A stretch of 64,000 nucleotides of DNA from Sporodiniella umbellata (GCA_025677835.1 JAIXMR010000001.1:310001-374000), one strand, 5' to 3'. Numbered from the stretch's first letter, positions 1 through 10,846 are shown. Notes: generated by a model not told the origin, from the letters alone. Translations and numbers: made by a program.

Positions 1-639
1 TTTGTTTATTCCGTTCTTCAAAACGTGGCTACAATTTTAACAAACAGCCCATAAATGGTTTATTCCATCTTCTTATTCTATTCATTTTATTTGGGCGATT
101 TTGTACCACTGGTGATGGAAAAGAAAAACTCATGGTGTAGTTCAAAGTTATCCACTTGAGATAAACTAATCCTACTTTCGCCTTTTTTGTGCAATACGAA
201 ATGTCTAGCATACACAACTCTAAAGTACTGCTCCTTTTAACTCTATTCTACGACGCTCTCAGTCTGTGTTGAAACAGCTACACAGACGGCTGCGTGCTTT
301 TTAAAGTATACTAGATTACAAGCGCAAATACCCTACACTGGTTATAAATAACCGTTGGCGTTTTAAATTAAAGTTCAAATGTATTTCTATTCATCCCATT
401 AACATATTTTGAAAATGAAAAAAAGGATGGTTTAATTTCAGGCGAATTGACATTTAAGTCTGTGTGCAACACTTTAAAGTACATTTTTAGTGCTTGGTCT
501 GTGTACGATCTTGAGACAATGGCTCAAGAATGTGTGTCTAGCTATTGGATCGATATGATGTTTGATTTTGGATTTCTTTTCCGGTAGGAGATTTATTTTT
601 CAGGGCTCAGTGAGTTTTTTCGTGACATCCTGGATATTT
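1..639. other. intergenic, no gene seen
   Basis: AT-rich sequence without a supported gene. The only ORF (29-217, minus) is short, has no recognisable domain and no splice-compatible continuation. Faint similarity to the dispersed repeat that starts near 640 may extend a little further left, but I could not align it convincingly. Confidence 0.5.
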
Positions 640-1605
640 TCACTGGCTACTTTGGGCAGTGCACTTCTGCCTTTGGCTTGAGCTTGTTTGTACAGCTAAA
701 AAAAAAAAAAAAAAAACGACAATAGCTGTCTTCCTGATGTCAAGTATCACGGGATGTGTTATTATAGAAAAACCTTTTTCAATCGCTCTGTAAGAAAATT
801 AAACAAAAGATAATCATCTTTATATACATTTAAGAGCATGTGTTACGACTCCTGCTATGTATTAAAGACCACAAGGGAAGTAGTAAACGCGTGAGATGGA
901 TTCCCAGTTTTTCTTGCGGAAGTTGAGAAACAAGGGGAAAGAGTAAACACTAGATATTTTTTTTTTTGCAGGAATAGATGAGAAAATGACTAGATCTTTC
1001 CTAAGCCGTTTTGTTTTGAAAAAAAGGTATAAAAAAGACAGAGAAGCGCGTCTTTTACTATATCTTTCTTTATTATGTTCCGCTTTTTTTCAGGCAGCTG
1101 CTGAGAACCCCATCTATTTTTGTTGGTGGTTTGCCTTGGAAGGACCGAGTCACCCTGATGGACCACTTGCAACTCAACGCGTGTGTACATACGTACATAT
1201 AAAAGATTGACTACAGCTGAGTCTTACCGCAATTTTATGACAAACCAGTTCTTGTTTGTTATCATGATCTGATGACAAGATGCAACGAAAGACTGTGGCG
1301 ACTTCCAGGCTTGTTGGAAGCTCAGGGCTAAATCACTCTTAATCGAACGAGATGGAGGCCTGACGATGATGGGACTTGAAAGCTGATGTTGGTAGCTGGA
1401 ATATTAATACAAATCTCTGAGGTCACCGGTTGGCACGCATATGAGCTTCCAATGGCTAAGTAGCGGCGGTTGTGTTTTGTTGTTGCTATGCTTCGATTTG
1501 ACTTCTACTGTACCTTGAAAAATGATGTAAAAGATTTAAAGGGTTGGTTTCTTATCCGCTAGTCTATGAACAATCTTGAAGGCCGTTTGGTTGGACAGTT
1601 CTGAA
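640..1605 (+). repeat. dispersed repeat, copy A (about 0.95 kb)
   Basis: The reverse complement of this segment matches 48480-49425 (copy B). The match is closest from about 960 to 1540, for example the shared stretch around GAACCCCATCTATTTTTG near 1106, the stretch around GCACGCATATGAGC/GCACGCACGTGAAC near 1432, and the 3' end around GAACAATCTTGAAGGCC near 1570. It weakens towards 640 with several small indels. Short ORFs in it are not conserved in length or frame between the copies, so it looks non-coding. There is no terminal repeat, target duplication or transposase. It could be an old interspersed element, a duplicated non-coding gene, or a segmental duplication. Confidence 0.75.
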
Positions 1606-2361
1606 GTAGTCGCAAGACCCTGGAGGTTTACGGTATCTATTACTGGTCTAGAGATATTGTTTGCAACTGAGAGCCTTGGCCAAATCAGATGTACTCTCAC
1701 CTGCTCGCGGTTGATTATGTATATCGTCAAAAGAGCCAAAGGCTCATTTTTCAAAAACTTGGAGTATTTTTTTTTAAAAATAAAATTACTTGATTGACTC
1801 TTAAAGCCCTTCTGGTACTGCTTTTTTGTTTTTTGTTTTTTCTATTTTATCATAATTGTTACTATCATTTGGTCTTCTTTTTTTTGTACAACAAACTACT
1901 CAATTAGCTGTTGGCTGATACTCAATCACAATAAAAATATTGCTTGTTTTATTCTAAAGAAACATGTGAATAAAATTGTATGATCAAGTACATCGGTGGT
2001 ATAGTACCAAATTGGTTTGTTTATTTCCAACTAATAGTATACTTATCACAACCTTGTGTGGTTCTTGATGAAAGTCCTGGATGAGATCCCCTCTTCCTAG
2101 ATTTCCACTCTTCAACTCTTTAACAGCGTTTGGTAGACTATACTGTTAATTATGTATGTTTTTGACAAGAAGAAATAGAAAAAAGTGGTATTTGTGGGGG
2201 GTATCAAAGGTGTATAATAGAACTCCAGTAAGAACAAATAACCGCATGAAATCTACATTAAAAATAACAAAACACCGCAGCTTTTATCTTTTTGAAAAAA
2301 AAAAAAAAAAAAAAGACGTTGTTTTTTCCAAAAAAAAAAAAAAAAAAAAAAAAAAGATAAA
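1606..2361. other. intergenic, upstream of LIN1-like gene
   Basis: No gene seen. It ends in two long A runs (2295-2314 and 2330-2355); the second stops 6 nt before the ATG of the next gene. The lysine-rich ORF at 2156-2365 is a translation of these A runs. Confidence 0.6.
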
Positions 2362-3324
2362 ATGAAACGTGCTGTAGACGCTCGCGGACCAGGATCAAGC
2401 AAACGTGTCCGTTTTGATGCCAAAACGAAAGCTTCAAATAGTGACGATTTTGAGTTTGATCACCAAGATGAATTAGAGAGTAAAAAAAGTCGACGAGGAG
2501 CAGTTAATTTTGATGTTTACGGCAGCGATGACGAAGAGGTGGGCTATAACAGTGGTGATTCAGATGACGAAGGAAAGCAAGAAGAGAAAGAAGAGGAAAC
2601 TGGTAACATTGGCGAAGATTTTGACATGTTTGCAGAAACACCTAAAGAAAAGAAAAAGAAGCCGAACCCAAACACAGAGCTAGAAGGGCAGGATTTTACC
2701 TCGTTCGATCGCGATGATAATGAAGAGGACGATATAGAGAATGGTGTTAAAAAAGAGGCCAAGATCTCTGCATTCAACATGAAAGCTGAATTAGAAGAAG
2801 GCTCGTTAGACGACAAAGGAAACTATATCCGCAACAAAGAAGATCCGCAAGCCTTTCACGATAAATGGATGGAAGGCATTACACGCAAAGACATCAATTA
2901 TGCTAAAGAGGCACAGGCAAAGAGAGCGCGTGAAGAGGCCTTAAAGGAGGCAGAGCGACAGTCTGAGTTACCGCAGACACAGACCGATGTTTACCGTGCT
3001 CTTGTAGAATACATTCAACCAGGACAAAGTGTACAGGAAGCGTTGACATCTTTAGCCAACTCTTTACCCAAAAAAATACCAGCCTGGAAACAGAAGATGC
3101 TGGACAAAAAAAACAAAAACAAAAAGCAAGAAACGGCAGCATTAAGTGAAGAAGAAGAAGCGCTGAGACGTAAAAGAGTGGAAACGATTACAGGGTTAGC
3201 GGATCAAATGATGGCCTTGGGCTACTTTCATGTATATGAAGACACTTTTGAAATGATGATTAGACACTTAAGGAAGGAAGGGGCTGTTTCTTCTGACTGG
3301 CTACCCAATACACACACTAAGTAA
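2362..3324 (+). CDS. LIN1: Lin1/CD2BP2-like U5 snRNP protein lacking the GYF domain
   Basis: Single-exon gene, 320 aa. The family (yeast Lin1/Snu40, human CD2BP2) is a nuclear U5 snRNP assembly factor with an acidic N-terminal half and a C-terminal GYF domain that binds proline-rich peptides. Seen here: a basic start (residues 1-25), an acidic low-complexity region (about 30-150), the conserved segment LDDKGNYIRNKEDPQAFHDK (about 155-175), a helix-rich middle, and the family block ITGLADQMMALGYFHVYEDT near 275-295. The protein then ends at WLPNTHTK, with no GYF domain. The stop lies 76 bp from the stop of the convergent HGD gene, so no room remains for another exon. The start is the first ATG after a 26-A run. 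Loss of GYF suggests the snRNP-scaffold part is kept without Pro-peptide binding (inference). Confidence 0.85.
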   Translation: MKRAVDARGPGSSKRVRFDAKTKASNSDDFEFDHQDELESKKSRRGAVNFDVYGSDDEEVGYNSGDSDDEGKQEEKEEETGNIGEDFDMFAETPKEKKKKPNPNTELEGQDFTSFDRDDNEEDDIENGVKKEAKISAFNMKAELEEGSLDDKGNYIRNKEDPQAFHDKWMEGITRKDINYAKEAQAKRAREEALKEAERQSELPQTQTDVYRALVEYIQPGQSVQEALTSLANSLPKKIPAWKQKMLDKKNKNKKQETAALSEEEEALRRKRVETITGLADQMMALGYFHVYEDTFEMMIRHLRKEGAVSSDWLPNTHTK

Positions 3325-3364
3325 TAAACCTCAACATGATTACAGTGGTGAGATTTAGTGTACA

Positions 3365-3400
3365 TTTATTATTATAGCTTTTTTTTTTTTTTTTTTTTTT
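3365..3400. terminator. T22 tract between convergent genes
   Basis: TTTATTATTATAGC followed by 22 T (3379-3400) lies between the LIN1-like and HGD stops. The HGD stop codon is directly followed, on its own strand, by 22 A, then GCTATAATAATAAA, which contains an AATAAA-type polyadenylation signal. The same layout occurs at 24911-24947. Confidence 0.5.
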
Positions 3401-4922
3401 CTATGGAGTTGTGCGAAAGTTATTTTTCATCTGAGCCCAGGCTTTCCAATAGTCTTCTTGGACTTTCCCGCAAGTCTCAAGTCCCCAATGAGTCAATGAC
3501 AACATAAAGCAGGTTTCAAACATGAATGCCTGGTTGTTCTTTCCAACATATACAGGGTTTAATTCTGCCTTAGATGCAACTTCGAAAACAGCGGCATCAG
3601 GACCGTGTGGGGTCATAACACTGTGAAGAGATCCACCACCGGGTAAGAAACCATCTGTTTTACCATCATAGTCACCGTGAATCAAACCCATAAACTCTGA
3701 CATACAGTTACGGTGGAAATAAGGAGGGCGGAACTAGCAAAGAAAAAAAAAGAAAAATCATCAAGACTATTGTCAATCACCTTGTCATTGAACTCTTACT
3801 GTTTTTTCAGTCACTGCCCAGCGTGGAGGGAAAATAACAAAGTCCGCGACAGCGACACCTGGTGTATCAGATTTAGCGGTCAAGACAGTAAAGATAGAGG
3901 GATCTATATGATCAAAAGAAACAGAGTTGATAGTACAGAAATCGGCAAGATCATATTTGTAAGGAGCATAGTTTCCATGCCAAGCGACTACATCAAAAGG
4001 TGTGTGGTTTTGCTTTGCAGTAAACAACTTGCCGTTGAACTTGGTGATGATCTTCCATTCAGTATTTTCCTCACGCTCGAAAGAAGCAACGGGAGTCTTA
4101 AAGTCGCGAGGATTGGCCAAACCGTTTGCGCCAATGGGTCCAAGATCCGGCAACTCAAAATGAGCGCCAAATACCTCCAACAGGTAGCCTCGTCTATACC
4201 GGTGTCAGTGACTGTTTGTGTCTGTCAATACTACTTACGAATCGCCATTGGGGAGTGCTACGGAAAATCTAACACCCCGTTGGATGACCGCAATCTCGTT
4301 GGGTGCTACTTTTATCTTTCCAAACTCTGTGTAGATATCCAATAGGCCTTGCTGGGGGACAATCAAGAAGTCACCATCTGAGTTGTAAAAAGCGGTTTGA
4401 TCCATGTTGGTGTTGGCGGTGTAAACGTGAACAGCCAATCCAGAACGACAGGCAGGATCGCCAGCACCGGCCAAAGATTTAAGACCCTCAACAAAATTTA
4501 CCTTTTCCCCTGACTTGGGCAAATCAAAGGGACTCCATCTAATTTGTGTGGGTGTGATCAACACGTCATCGCCTCCGTACTTGGAGACAACTAAGGTAGA
4601 GGACTCGTAAGGTACGAAAGGCGAATGAACTACGGAAGGACGAATACGATAGAGCCAGCTAAAAAGCATGCTTCAACACCTCCTCCTCTTTCTTACCGCA
4701 ATCGCTTACCTTCGTTGATTATGAGTGCGAGGAACAGTAAATGCTGTACCAGACAGCTGCTCGGCATATAGACCATAGGGGCATTGTTGAGGCGTGTTTT
4801 GTCCTTTGATTGGTCAGATTTTGGCTAGGGCACACAAAGCGCTTACCTTTAGGGAGTGAATCAGGCAAAGCCTCTGAGGAAAAGTGGTTACCAAAACCAG
4901 GCATATATTCGTAGTCGGCCAT
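3401..4922 (-). CDS. HGD: homogentisate 1,2-dioxygenase
   Basis: Non-haem Fe(II) enzyme that opens the ring of homogentisate to maleylacetoacetate in tyrosine/phenylalanine catabolism. Five exons in transcript order: 4922-4847, 4803-4710, 4658-4239, 4193-3800, 3733-3401, giving 438 aa (human enzyme 445). Introns are 43-66 nt. Seen: start [20 protein letters not shown], then [29 protein letters not shown] and the C-terminal [17 protein letters not shown] block. The iron ligands of the human enzyme (His335, Glu341, His371) fall at the same residue numbers here (H335, E341, and H371 in TPHGPD). No damage is visible. No other tyrosine-catabolism gene is adjacent. The start ATG follows T-rich leader sequence on its strand. 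Confidence 0.95.
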
Positions 4923-5122
4923 TTTTCCACAGAGAGAAAAAAAAAAGATAGAGTTTTTGAGAAAAAAAAAAAAAAAAAAGATAAACAACTGAGCAAAATG
5001 GTGTCTTATAAACTTTTCTTTCGTGGGAAAAAAAAAAAAATCATTGATAAATCCGATATGTCCTGTTGACCGCAAAGCGCACAAAAAAAAAAAAAAAAAA
5101 AAAAGCAAATTACAAGTTTCAT

Positions 5123-6605
5123 TTAATTTTGATTATCATTGGAGTTATTGTTGGCATTATTTCCGCTGGCGTTGTTTGGATTATTCATAGATCCCATAGC
5201 CTCGCGAGCCCTAATGGAAAAATGTCAGGTTTTATCAATTGATCCTTTCTTACATTCGCATCATTTCTGGGTTGTTCATCATTTGGCTTAAATCAGGGGC
5301 TCCACCACCGCTCATCATCTGTTGAGCCCTAGAAACAAAAAGAGATGAGTTTTTTCAAGTGATAAAAGGTACAAATTACATTCTAGCAATGTTGGGGTTG
5401 TTCATCAAACCGTCAAGAGCACCGGACTGCATCATTTGTTGAGCCATGTTCATCAATCCAGGGTTGTTTAACATAGCGCCTAAATCAGGCATACCACCGC
5501 TACTACCAAAGTTGGGCATACCACCAGCAGAAGGTGCTTCAGCAGAGCGATCCAAGGCAGCACCTGAACCCAACTTGGCACTAGCCGTAGCCAAAGAACT
5601 CTTGAGAGTAGCGTTGTTGGGATCCAACTCTAATCCACTCTTATAAGCATTGACAGCTTCTTCAAACTTATTCAAACAAAAGTAGGCATGTCTATTAATA
5701 TGCAGCCAATCAGCCTCTGTATCTGAATAATAAGTATATACATATACCCTACCCCATACGACTATAAGCTTTGCTGAACTTGGGGTCAATCTCCAAAGCG
5801 TTCTTTGCGTCTTGAACAGCTTTTTCGTGGTCGCCTTGTTGACTGTAAGCAGCAGCTCTGTTTTGTTTGAATCAATGAGGTGCCCATCGTGGAACAAATG
5901 TCAATTTACTTACCGGTTGGAGAAATAGACAGCATTGCGGTTATCAAGTGCAATAGCTTCAGTGTAATATTTGATAGCTTCAGGGTAGTTGCGCTCGGCT
6001 ACTTTACGGTTACCCAATGCCTTTTTTTCTTCGGCTTCTTTTTTATTGTCTTCGCTAGCTTCGTTTGCAGTAGGCTAAATAGGAAAAAAAAAAAAAAAAA
6101 AACAAAATATTAATATCACCCATTGGTTTTGGTTCAATACATACAGCTATTTCGAAAAAAAAAAAAAAAAGAGATGAGTAAAGCTGACTCTTTTTAATCT
6201 TTTCATATTTTATTTACCTTCAGCAGTTGAAGCGCTGGATTCCTAAGTGTATCCAATAGATAGAGTTTAATAAGGATCATTACTACGGTTTTATCTCTAC
6301 ATACCTTGGGTGCAGCAGTCTTGGATTTTGTTTTGAGGTAAACATCAAAGATAGAAAGCAAGGTAGCAGGCTGGGTAGAGTACTTTTTTTTCTGTTCCTC
6401 ATCTTCGGCATCTACACCAAATGCTTCACCAATGCATTGAATGGCAACTAAAAAAAGAATCATTCGTACGACAAAAATAAACAAAACTTGTTTTACCTTC
6501 AATCCCCTCAGTATCATCTTTGTTGATTGTACCATCTTGACAGGACTTTTGTAAGAATTCAAGAACGGAAAATACAAGGGCTTTCTTGTTTTCAGGTGCG
6601 GCCAT
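5123..6605 (-). CDS. SGT2: small glutamine-rich TPR co-chaperone (Sgt2/SGTA)
   Basis: Co-chaperone that hands tail-anchored membrane proteins from ribosome/Get4-Get5 to Get3 and binds Hsp70/Hsp90. Exons: 6605-6497, 6447-6305, 6242-6218, a putative 2-nt exon 6146-6145, 6074-5914, 5857-5753, 5691-5380, 5328-5254, 5210-5123; total 339 aa (yeast Sgt2 346). Seen: N-terminal dimerisation domain (about 1-80, [20 protein letters not shown]), three TPRs (about 105-220, e.g. [39 protein letters not shown]), and a Met/Asn/Gln-rich C-terminus with [17 protein letters not shown] motifs that bind hydrophobic segments. Joining exon 3 (25 nt) directly to the TAG acceptor at 6075 breaks the frame. A 2-nt exon CT, or a weak AAG acceptor giving an exon from 6058, restores it. 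The acidic linker is the only part in doubt. Confidence 0.9.
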
Positions 6606-8219
6606 TTCAAAGTTTTTTTTTTTTTGAAAGTTTAAAAAAAAAAAAAAAGGGGGGGGAGGCGAAGTAAAATCACAATAAATAAAAAGCAGTTGTAAATCTA
6701 GCCAATGGGAGGCTTTGAATAAAAGTGCTTGACCTTTTACTTACAAACAGGCCTGCCAATAATGCCTTTGCTTAATATTGAGCTTATTTTGGCATGAATA
6801 GAGTTTACCGTCCAATTGTTGATAGAATCCAAGCCTTTTTTGCCAAAAAAAAAAAAAAAAGAAAAAAAAGAGGGTACAGAACATTGTGCTATCTCGATTG
6901 TATATGTACAGAAACTTTTAAATTGAATTTTCGTTTTTTGTATTTAGTTTCAGTTAGAACACCAAAGCCAACAGGTACAGTTTCAATCTTGTAGCCAAGA
7001 TATCTCGAATTTTACACTCTCTAGAAATACAAAAAGCCTGTTTATATAGCTAATTGTGTTTATACGCTCTTGAGTTTTTTTTTTTTTTTTTTTTTTGTCA
7101 AATTTTGTCAATACTTAAGCAATGATCAAACTCATAATAGTACCTTGAATATTTAGTATCGAAGAACCTACTCAAAAATAGCTCCACAATGTCAATACTC
7201 AAAAAAAACTCAGTTCAAGACTTCAAATTGACGATAAAGATAAAATGACCATCAAAGGTTGGTATTTAAATTTCTCTAGAGCTGCATGGCTTTACAAGAC
7301 GACTGGTCACAGTTAACTCAGTATACTTGGAAGAAAAACCACATTAGTAAGTTGATTTCGTGTTTAGTATAAACAAAATATAAACACAAAAGACAGTAAT
7401 CAGGGGGCTAGGGCTAACTCAAATAGTTGCACTCAATAGTGTAAGGGATAGAACTCTGGGTTTTGTTTTGATCAAGTAGTCAACTTTTGTCAGTTGACCA
7501 AAGAAAAAAGATCACCTGATTTTATTTATTTTTTGCCTTCTTCCCAAAGTCTACCAGTGATTTATCTATAAAATGATCAAGGTCTTATCCGGCTCTATTT
7601 TATTTGGTAGAACAAAAACAGAGCTTTTCAAAAGTCCAAGTTTGATTGTGAAGCTAATATACACATAGTTTTTTTTTTTTTTTTTAAGCTGTCGATAGTC
7701 CTCAGAACCCTGTTATATCCGAAAAGCCGTTTTCAATCCTTCCAAAGGCATATAATCTAGAATCCAGCTTTATTAAAAATTGAAGTGGCATTTACGCTTT
7801 GTTTGTTTTGTTGACTCTTTACAGCCGCGTTTCTGCTTTTTCAAAACTAGAGAGTGCGGCTGAGTCTACAAAAAGGCGATCTTTGAAGTCTTTTAATAGA
7901 TGACAAACTACTGAACGTTTTTGAATTGTATTTTTTTTTTTTTTTTTATTTTCTTTAGACTTGTTTAAATCAACACCTTATAAACACAGAAATAAATGGC
8001 TTTTTACACTTCAATCATATACATTATACGCTACCATCAGGAAATCTAAAGCGCTATTTCCAATATAAGAAGCGAGCGTTTCAGTACTGATCAGGTACAG
8101 GTTTAAAATTTTAGTTTAGTAGAGTTTATTTTTGTTCAGTTCACTGTACTTTTTTTTTTTAAAAAAAAAAAAAACAAAAACTTTGAGCCCAACATAAATT
8201 TAGCTGCCTAAAAAGCCAA
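6606..8219. other. intergenic, no gene seen
   Basis: About 1.6 kb of AT-rich sequence between SGT2 and the first inverted repeat. It contains many homopolymers, including a T(n)A(n) junction at about 8151-8174. Short ORFs are homopolymer-driven and show no domain. Confidence 0.55.
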
Positions 8220-8813
8220 AACCAAATGTAAATCAATAACCAGACAATACTGCCAGCAGTATCGGATTTTGATTAAATCACAGAGAATATTGTCAGGCAT
8301 ATTTTTTGTATGATCTGATATTAAGCTGTCCTATTTTATAGAAGAGTAAAAATAAAGCTAAGCTTTGGATTATCATTTATTCTCACTGCCTTCTCTTATC
8401 GTTTTGTGTTAGAAGCTGCTTTTAAAGTAAACAAAGATGTGATCAAATGTTCAAAGAAAGCTTCCGAGACATGAATACACTGCTAGACTACAATAAACGA
8501 TAGAAAAATTATACATGAAATGTAGGAAAAAACCACAACCGGCCTTGAAAAAAAAAAATTACTTGGAAATCCCATTCGATTTATTTTCTTTCCCTTCCTA
8601 TTACTTCTCTTGACACACAGCTTGGTGCTTCCATTGGCTGCGTTTATCCAACAAACTGCACATATTGACCCACTTTTTTTTTTTTTTTTTTTTTAAAAAA
8701 AAAATATATACGGTTTCGAAACTTTGGATTTATTAGACATACAATCAAAACAACTAGTTAAAATAGACCTGACAATTAAGCTTGAGTAAATCAAAAGTCA
8801 AACGAAAGTCGCC

Positions 8814-9050
8814 TTATTTTTTACCACTTCGGAAGTAGCGTTCGTCTTCTCTGAAACTTCTGTGAAATACATTGATATTCCATTCAGCAACCCAACCTCC
8901 GTCGCCAAAGTCAAGATCAGCAGTGCATTTATGGCTATCGCCATCGCATTGAAGTTTTGTGACATCAACAGGATCGCAAACAACAGCGGAAATAAGAATG
9001 CTGAGTATAACCAAGATAGATAGAGTGGAGAAGATACTGGCTTTGAACAT
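8814..9050 (-). CDS. small secreted protein, paralogue 1
   Basis: 78 aa, single exon, family not recognised. Residues 1-25 form a signal peptide (MFKASIFSTLSILVILSILI then SAVVC). The mature part starts near DPVDV and has only two Cys, spaced as C-DGDSHK-C, followed by a conserved GDGGWVAEW stretch and a charged C-terminus. The partner at 16110-16346 has the same length, an identical first 30 residues and a diverged C-terminal part, so both copies look intact and under selection rather than decayed. It lies in the left arm and points outward. A secreted effector-like or surface-active role is possible, but nothing in the sequence proves it. Confidence 0.75.
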   Translation of the reverse strand: MFKASIFSTLSILVILSILISAVVCDPVDVTKLQCDGDSHKCTADLDFGDGGWVAEWNINVFHRSFREDERYFRSGKK

Positions 9051-9285
9051 GGCTGACTGATAACAAACGTTTGGTTTTTCTTTCGATTTCTTTTATACTT
9101 TTTTTATTTGTTTACCGAGCTAAACTTAATATAAAGTGTAAAACAAGCTTAGAACATGCACAAACGCTAAAAAAAAAAAAAAAAAAAAAAGTTGGGTTGG
9201 ACAGCGTTTTTTGTAACTTGTGGTCAGCACTAGGGGGAAAAGTTTGTATGTTATGCTTCAGAGACTATCGAAAAGAACAAACAGC

Positions 9286-9329
<44 letters not shown>

Positions 9330-9947
9330 ATAACATATTTTAACCTAAACCTAAATATGCTTTTCCTTAGTCGGTACTATATTCGAAAGGTTTGTAAGGT
9401 TTTGTAAGCTCTGAAAAACACGCAAGTATGGCGCAAATAACTTTTGTAACTACAAGAATCTAAAAACCAAGTAATACTTGTATGCATGCCTAAACCTTCT
9501 CAAAAATAAATTTTTACTTTGTTCTACCTTGTATTTTTCTTTTAAAAAACACATAATAGCAATATCGATGCTACTCACTACCTCCATTTTTCTCTCCCTT
9601 CATCTTCTCTGTTTTTTTCTAAAGATGAAAGTGTTTGTTTACATTTTATAGTACTTGTATCACTCTCGTATGTTACTTCAAAAAATTTCCCTTAACGACA
9701 TTGCTTTTCAGATTTTTGACTGAATCTTAAATATGTAATGACTGCATGTTTTATGTTAGTGGAGTTACATACAACTGTATTCATAGCGTTTCTAGCAAAA
9801 CCGCTAAAGACTATAAAGTTGGCAAAACATATACTCATGTACACACTCATGTACACACTTACATACTTACAAAAACGAGCAAATGTAAACCTTTTAGTCT
9901 TGAATACATAGCCTATTTCTTTACTAAAATCTTCATACTGCTTTATT

Positions 9948-9957
9948 CATATATATA

Positions 9958-9993
<36 letters not shown>

Positions 9994-10023
9994 TGTATGT
10001 ATGTATGTATGTATGTATGTACG
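9948..10023. repeat. (AT)n/(GTAT)n microsatellite, left arm
   Basis: An AT run followed by about 14 copies of GTAT. The partner in the other arm (15152-15209) has about 10 copies, so array length is one of the few differences between the inner parts of the arms. Confidence 0.9.
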
Positions 10024-10584
10024 AGAAATTTACTATAGATATAGACGATACCAAATGTAAACATAACAACAAAAGTACAGCACAAGGCTTTTAATAGAGT
10101 GGGTCCCACCTAAAATTTTACACTTTATCCAACATAAATTTAAAAAGCTTCTTTGTAAAAATCTTATATAGCGATAAAAAAAAAAGCATCATTAAAACGC
10201 GTCGATAAAACGACATCAACAGTTTTGTGAGAGTTTGTGTCACTTGTGAGCTCTGGTTACAGTGACCCAATCAGTTTTGCTCATGCCTCTCTATGCTGCA
10301 TAAAAGTTCAGACCGTGATCTTTTAGTTCCAAAATGGCTTTTGATGTCTAGACTTGTCTTACAGTGTGAGGGAAAAAGAAAAAAAAAATGCTATGTTAGC
10401 TGTTTATTTTGCTCAAAAAAAAAAAAAGAAAAAGGCAATAACTTCGGCAGCAAAATTAAAGTACACATTTTCAAATAAAAAAAGCTCTTGTAAATGTATC
10501 ATACGTAAGAGCCAAACATCGGCGTCAGCTACTACAACTCGTTTGAGCTATGTTTTTTTTTAGCAAGTGCTAGTTAAGCGGTTT

Positions 10585-10617
10585 TGTTGGGATAACCTTG
10601 TAAATTCTATCCCAACA
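10585..10617. repeat. short hairpin, left arm
   Basis: A perfect 10-bp inverted repeat TGTTGGGATA / TATCCCAACA with a 13-nt loop, preserved in the right arm at 14559-14590. It could form a hairpin in RNA or cruciform DNA. Function unknown. Confidence 0.6.
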
Positions 10618-10846
10618 TTTGAACCTTAAAAAAAAAAAAAAAAAACTAAATTCGTACCTATTGCATTTTCGTACTATATCAAGCTTTTTTACGTTTTGTT
10701 AGAGCCTCTTTTGTATTACTGTAATACTGAACCTTTTTCTTTCTTTTTTACATGAAACATAAAGACAATCCATGTCGGTCACTTACGTATCTCAGAACCA
10801 GAATAGCGCTGAGCGACTTTACTTTGTTTATGTTGACAGTTGCACA

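Larger units (their letters stand above)
8220..10846 (+). repeat. inverted repeat 1, left arm
   Basis: The reverse complement matches 14330-16845. The inner part (about 8960-10846) is nearly identical to its partner apart from homopolymer and microsatellite length. The outer part (8220 to about 8950) is clearly diverged, with substitutions and indels. The inner edge is sharp: ...GTTGACAGTTGCACA at 10846 against TGTGCAACTGTCAAC at 14330. The arm carries the secreted-protein gene at 8814-9050, a GTAT microsatellite and a 10-bp hairpin. No transposase, terminal repeats or target duplications were found. Confidence 0.88.

Noticed and set aside
1260..1420. C/D-box-like words (CTGATGAC, GACGATGATGGG) in the dispersed repeat core, suggesting a snoRNA
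   Set aside because: No paired C/D and C'/D' arrangement with guide spacing or terminal stem could be made out.
2156..2365. Lysine-rich ORF overlapping the LIN1-like start
   Set aside because: Its lysines come from A homopolymers. It overlaps the real start and has no recognisable domain.
9746..10060. ORF with YVCMYVCM repeats (also 15080-15412)
   Set aside because: Translation of the GTAT microsatellite in both palindrome arms. Its frame and length depend on repeat number.
10293..10563. ORF pair MLHKSSDRD... found in both arms (also 14612-14881)
   Set aside because: Shared only because the arms are near-identical. It contains homopolymer-encoded lysines and shows no domain, so there is no evidence of coding selection.
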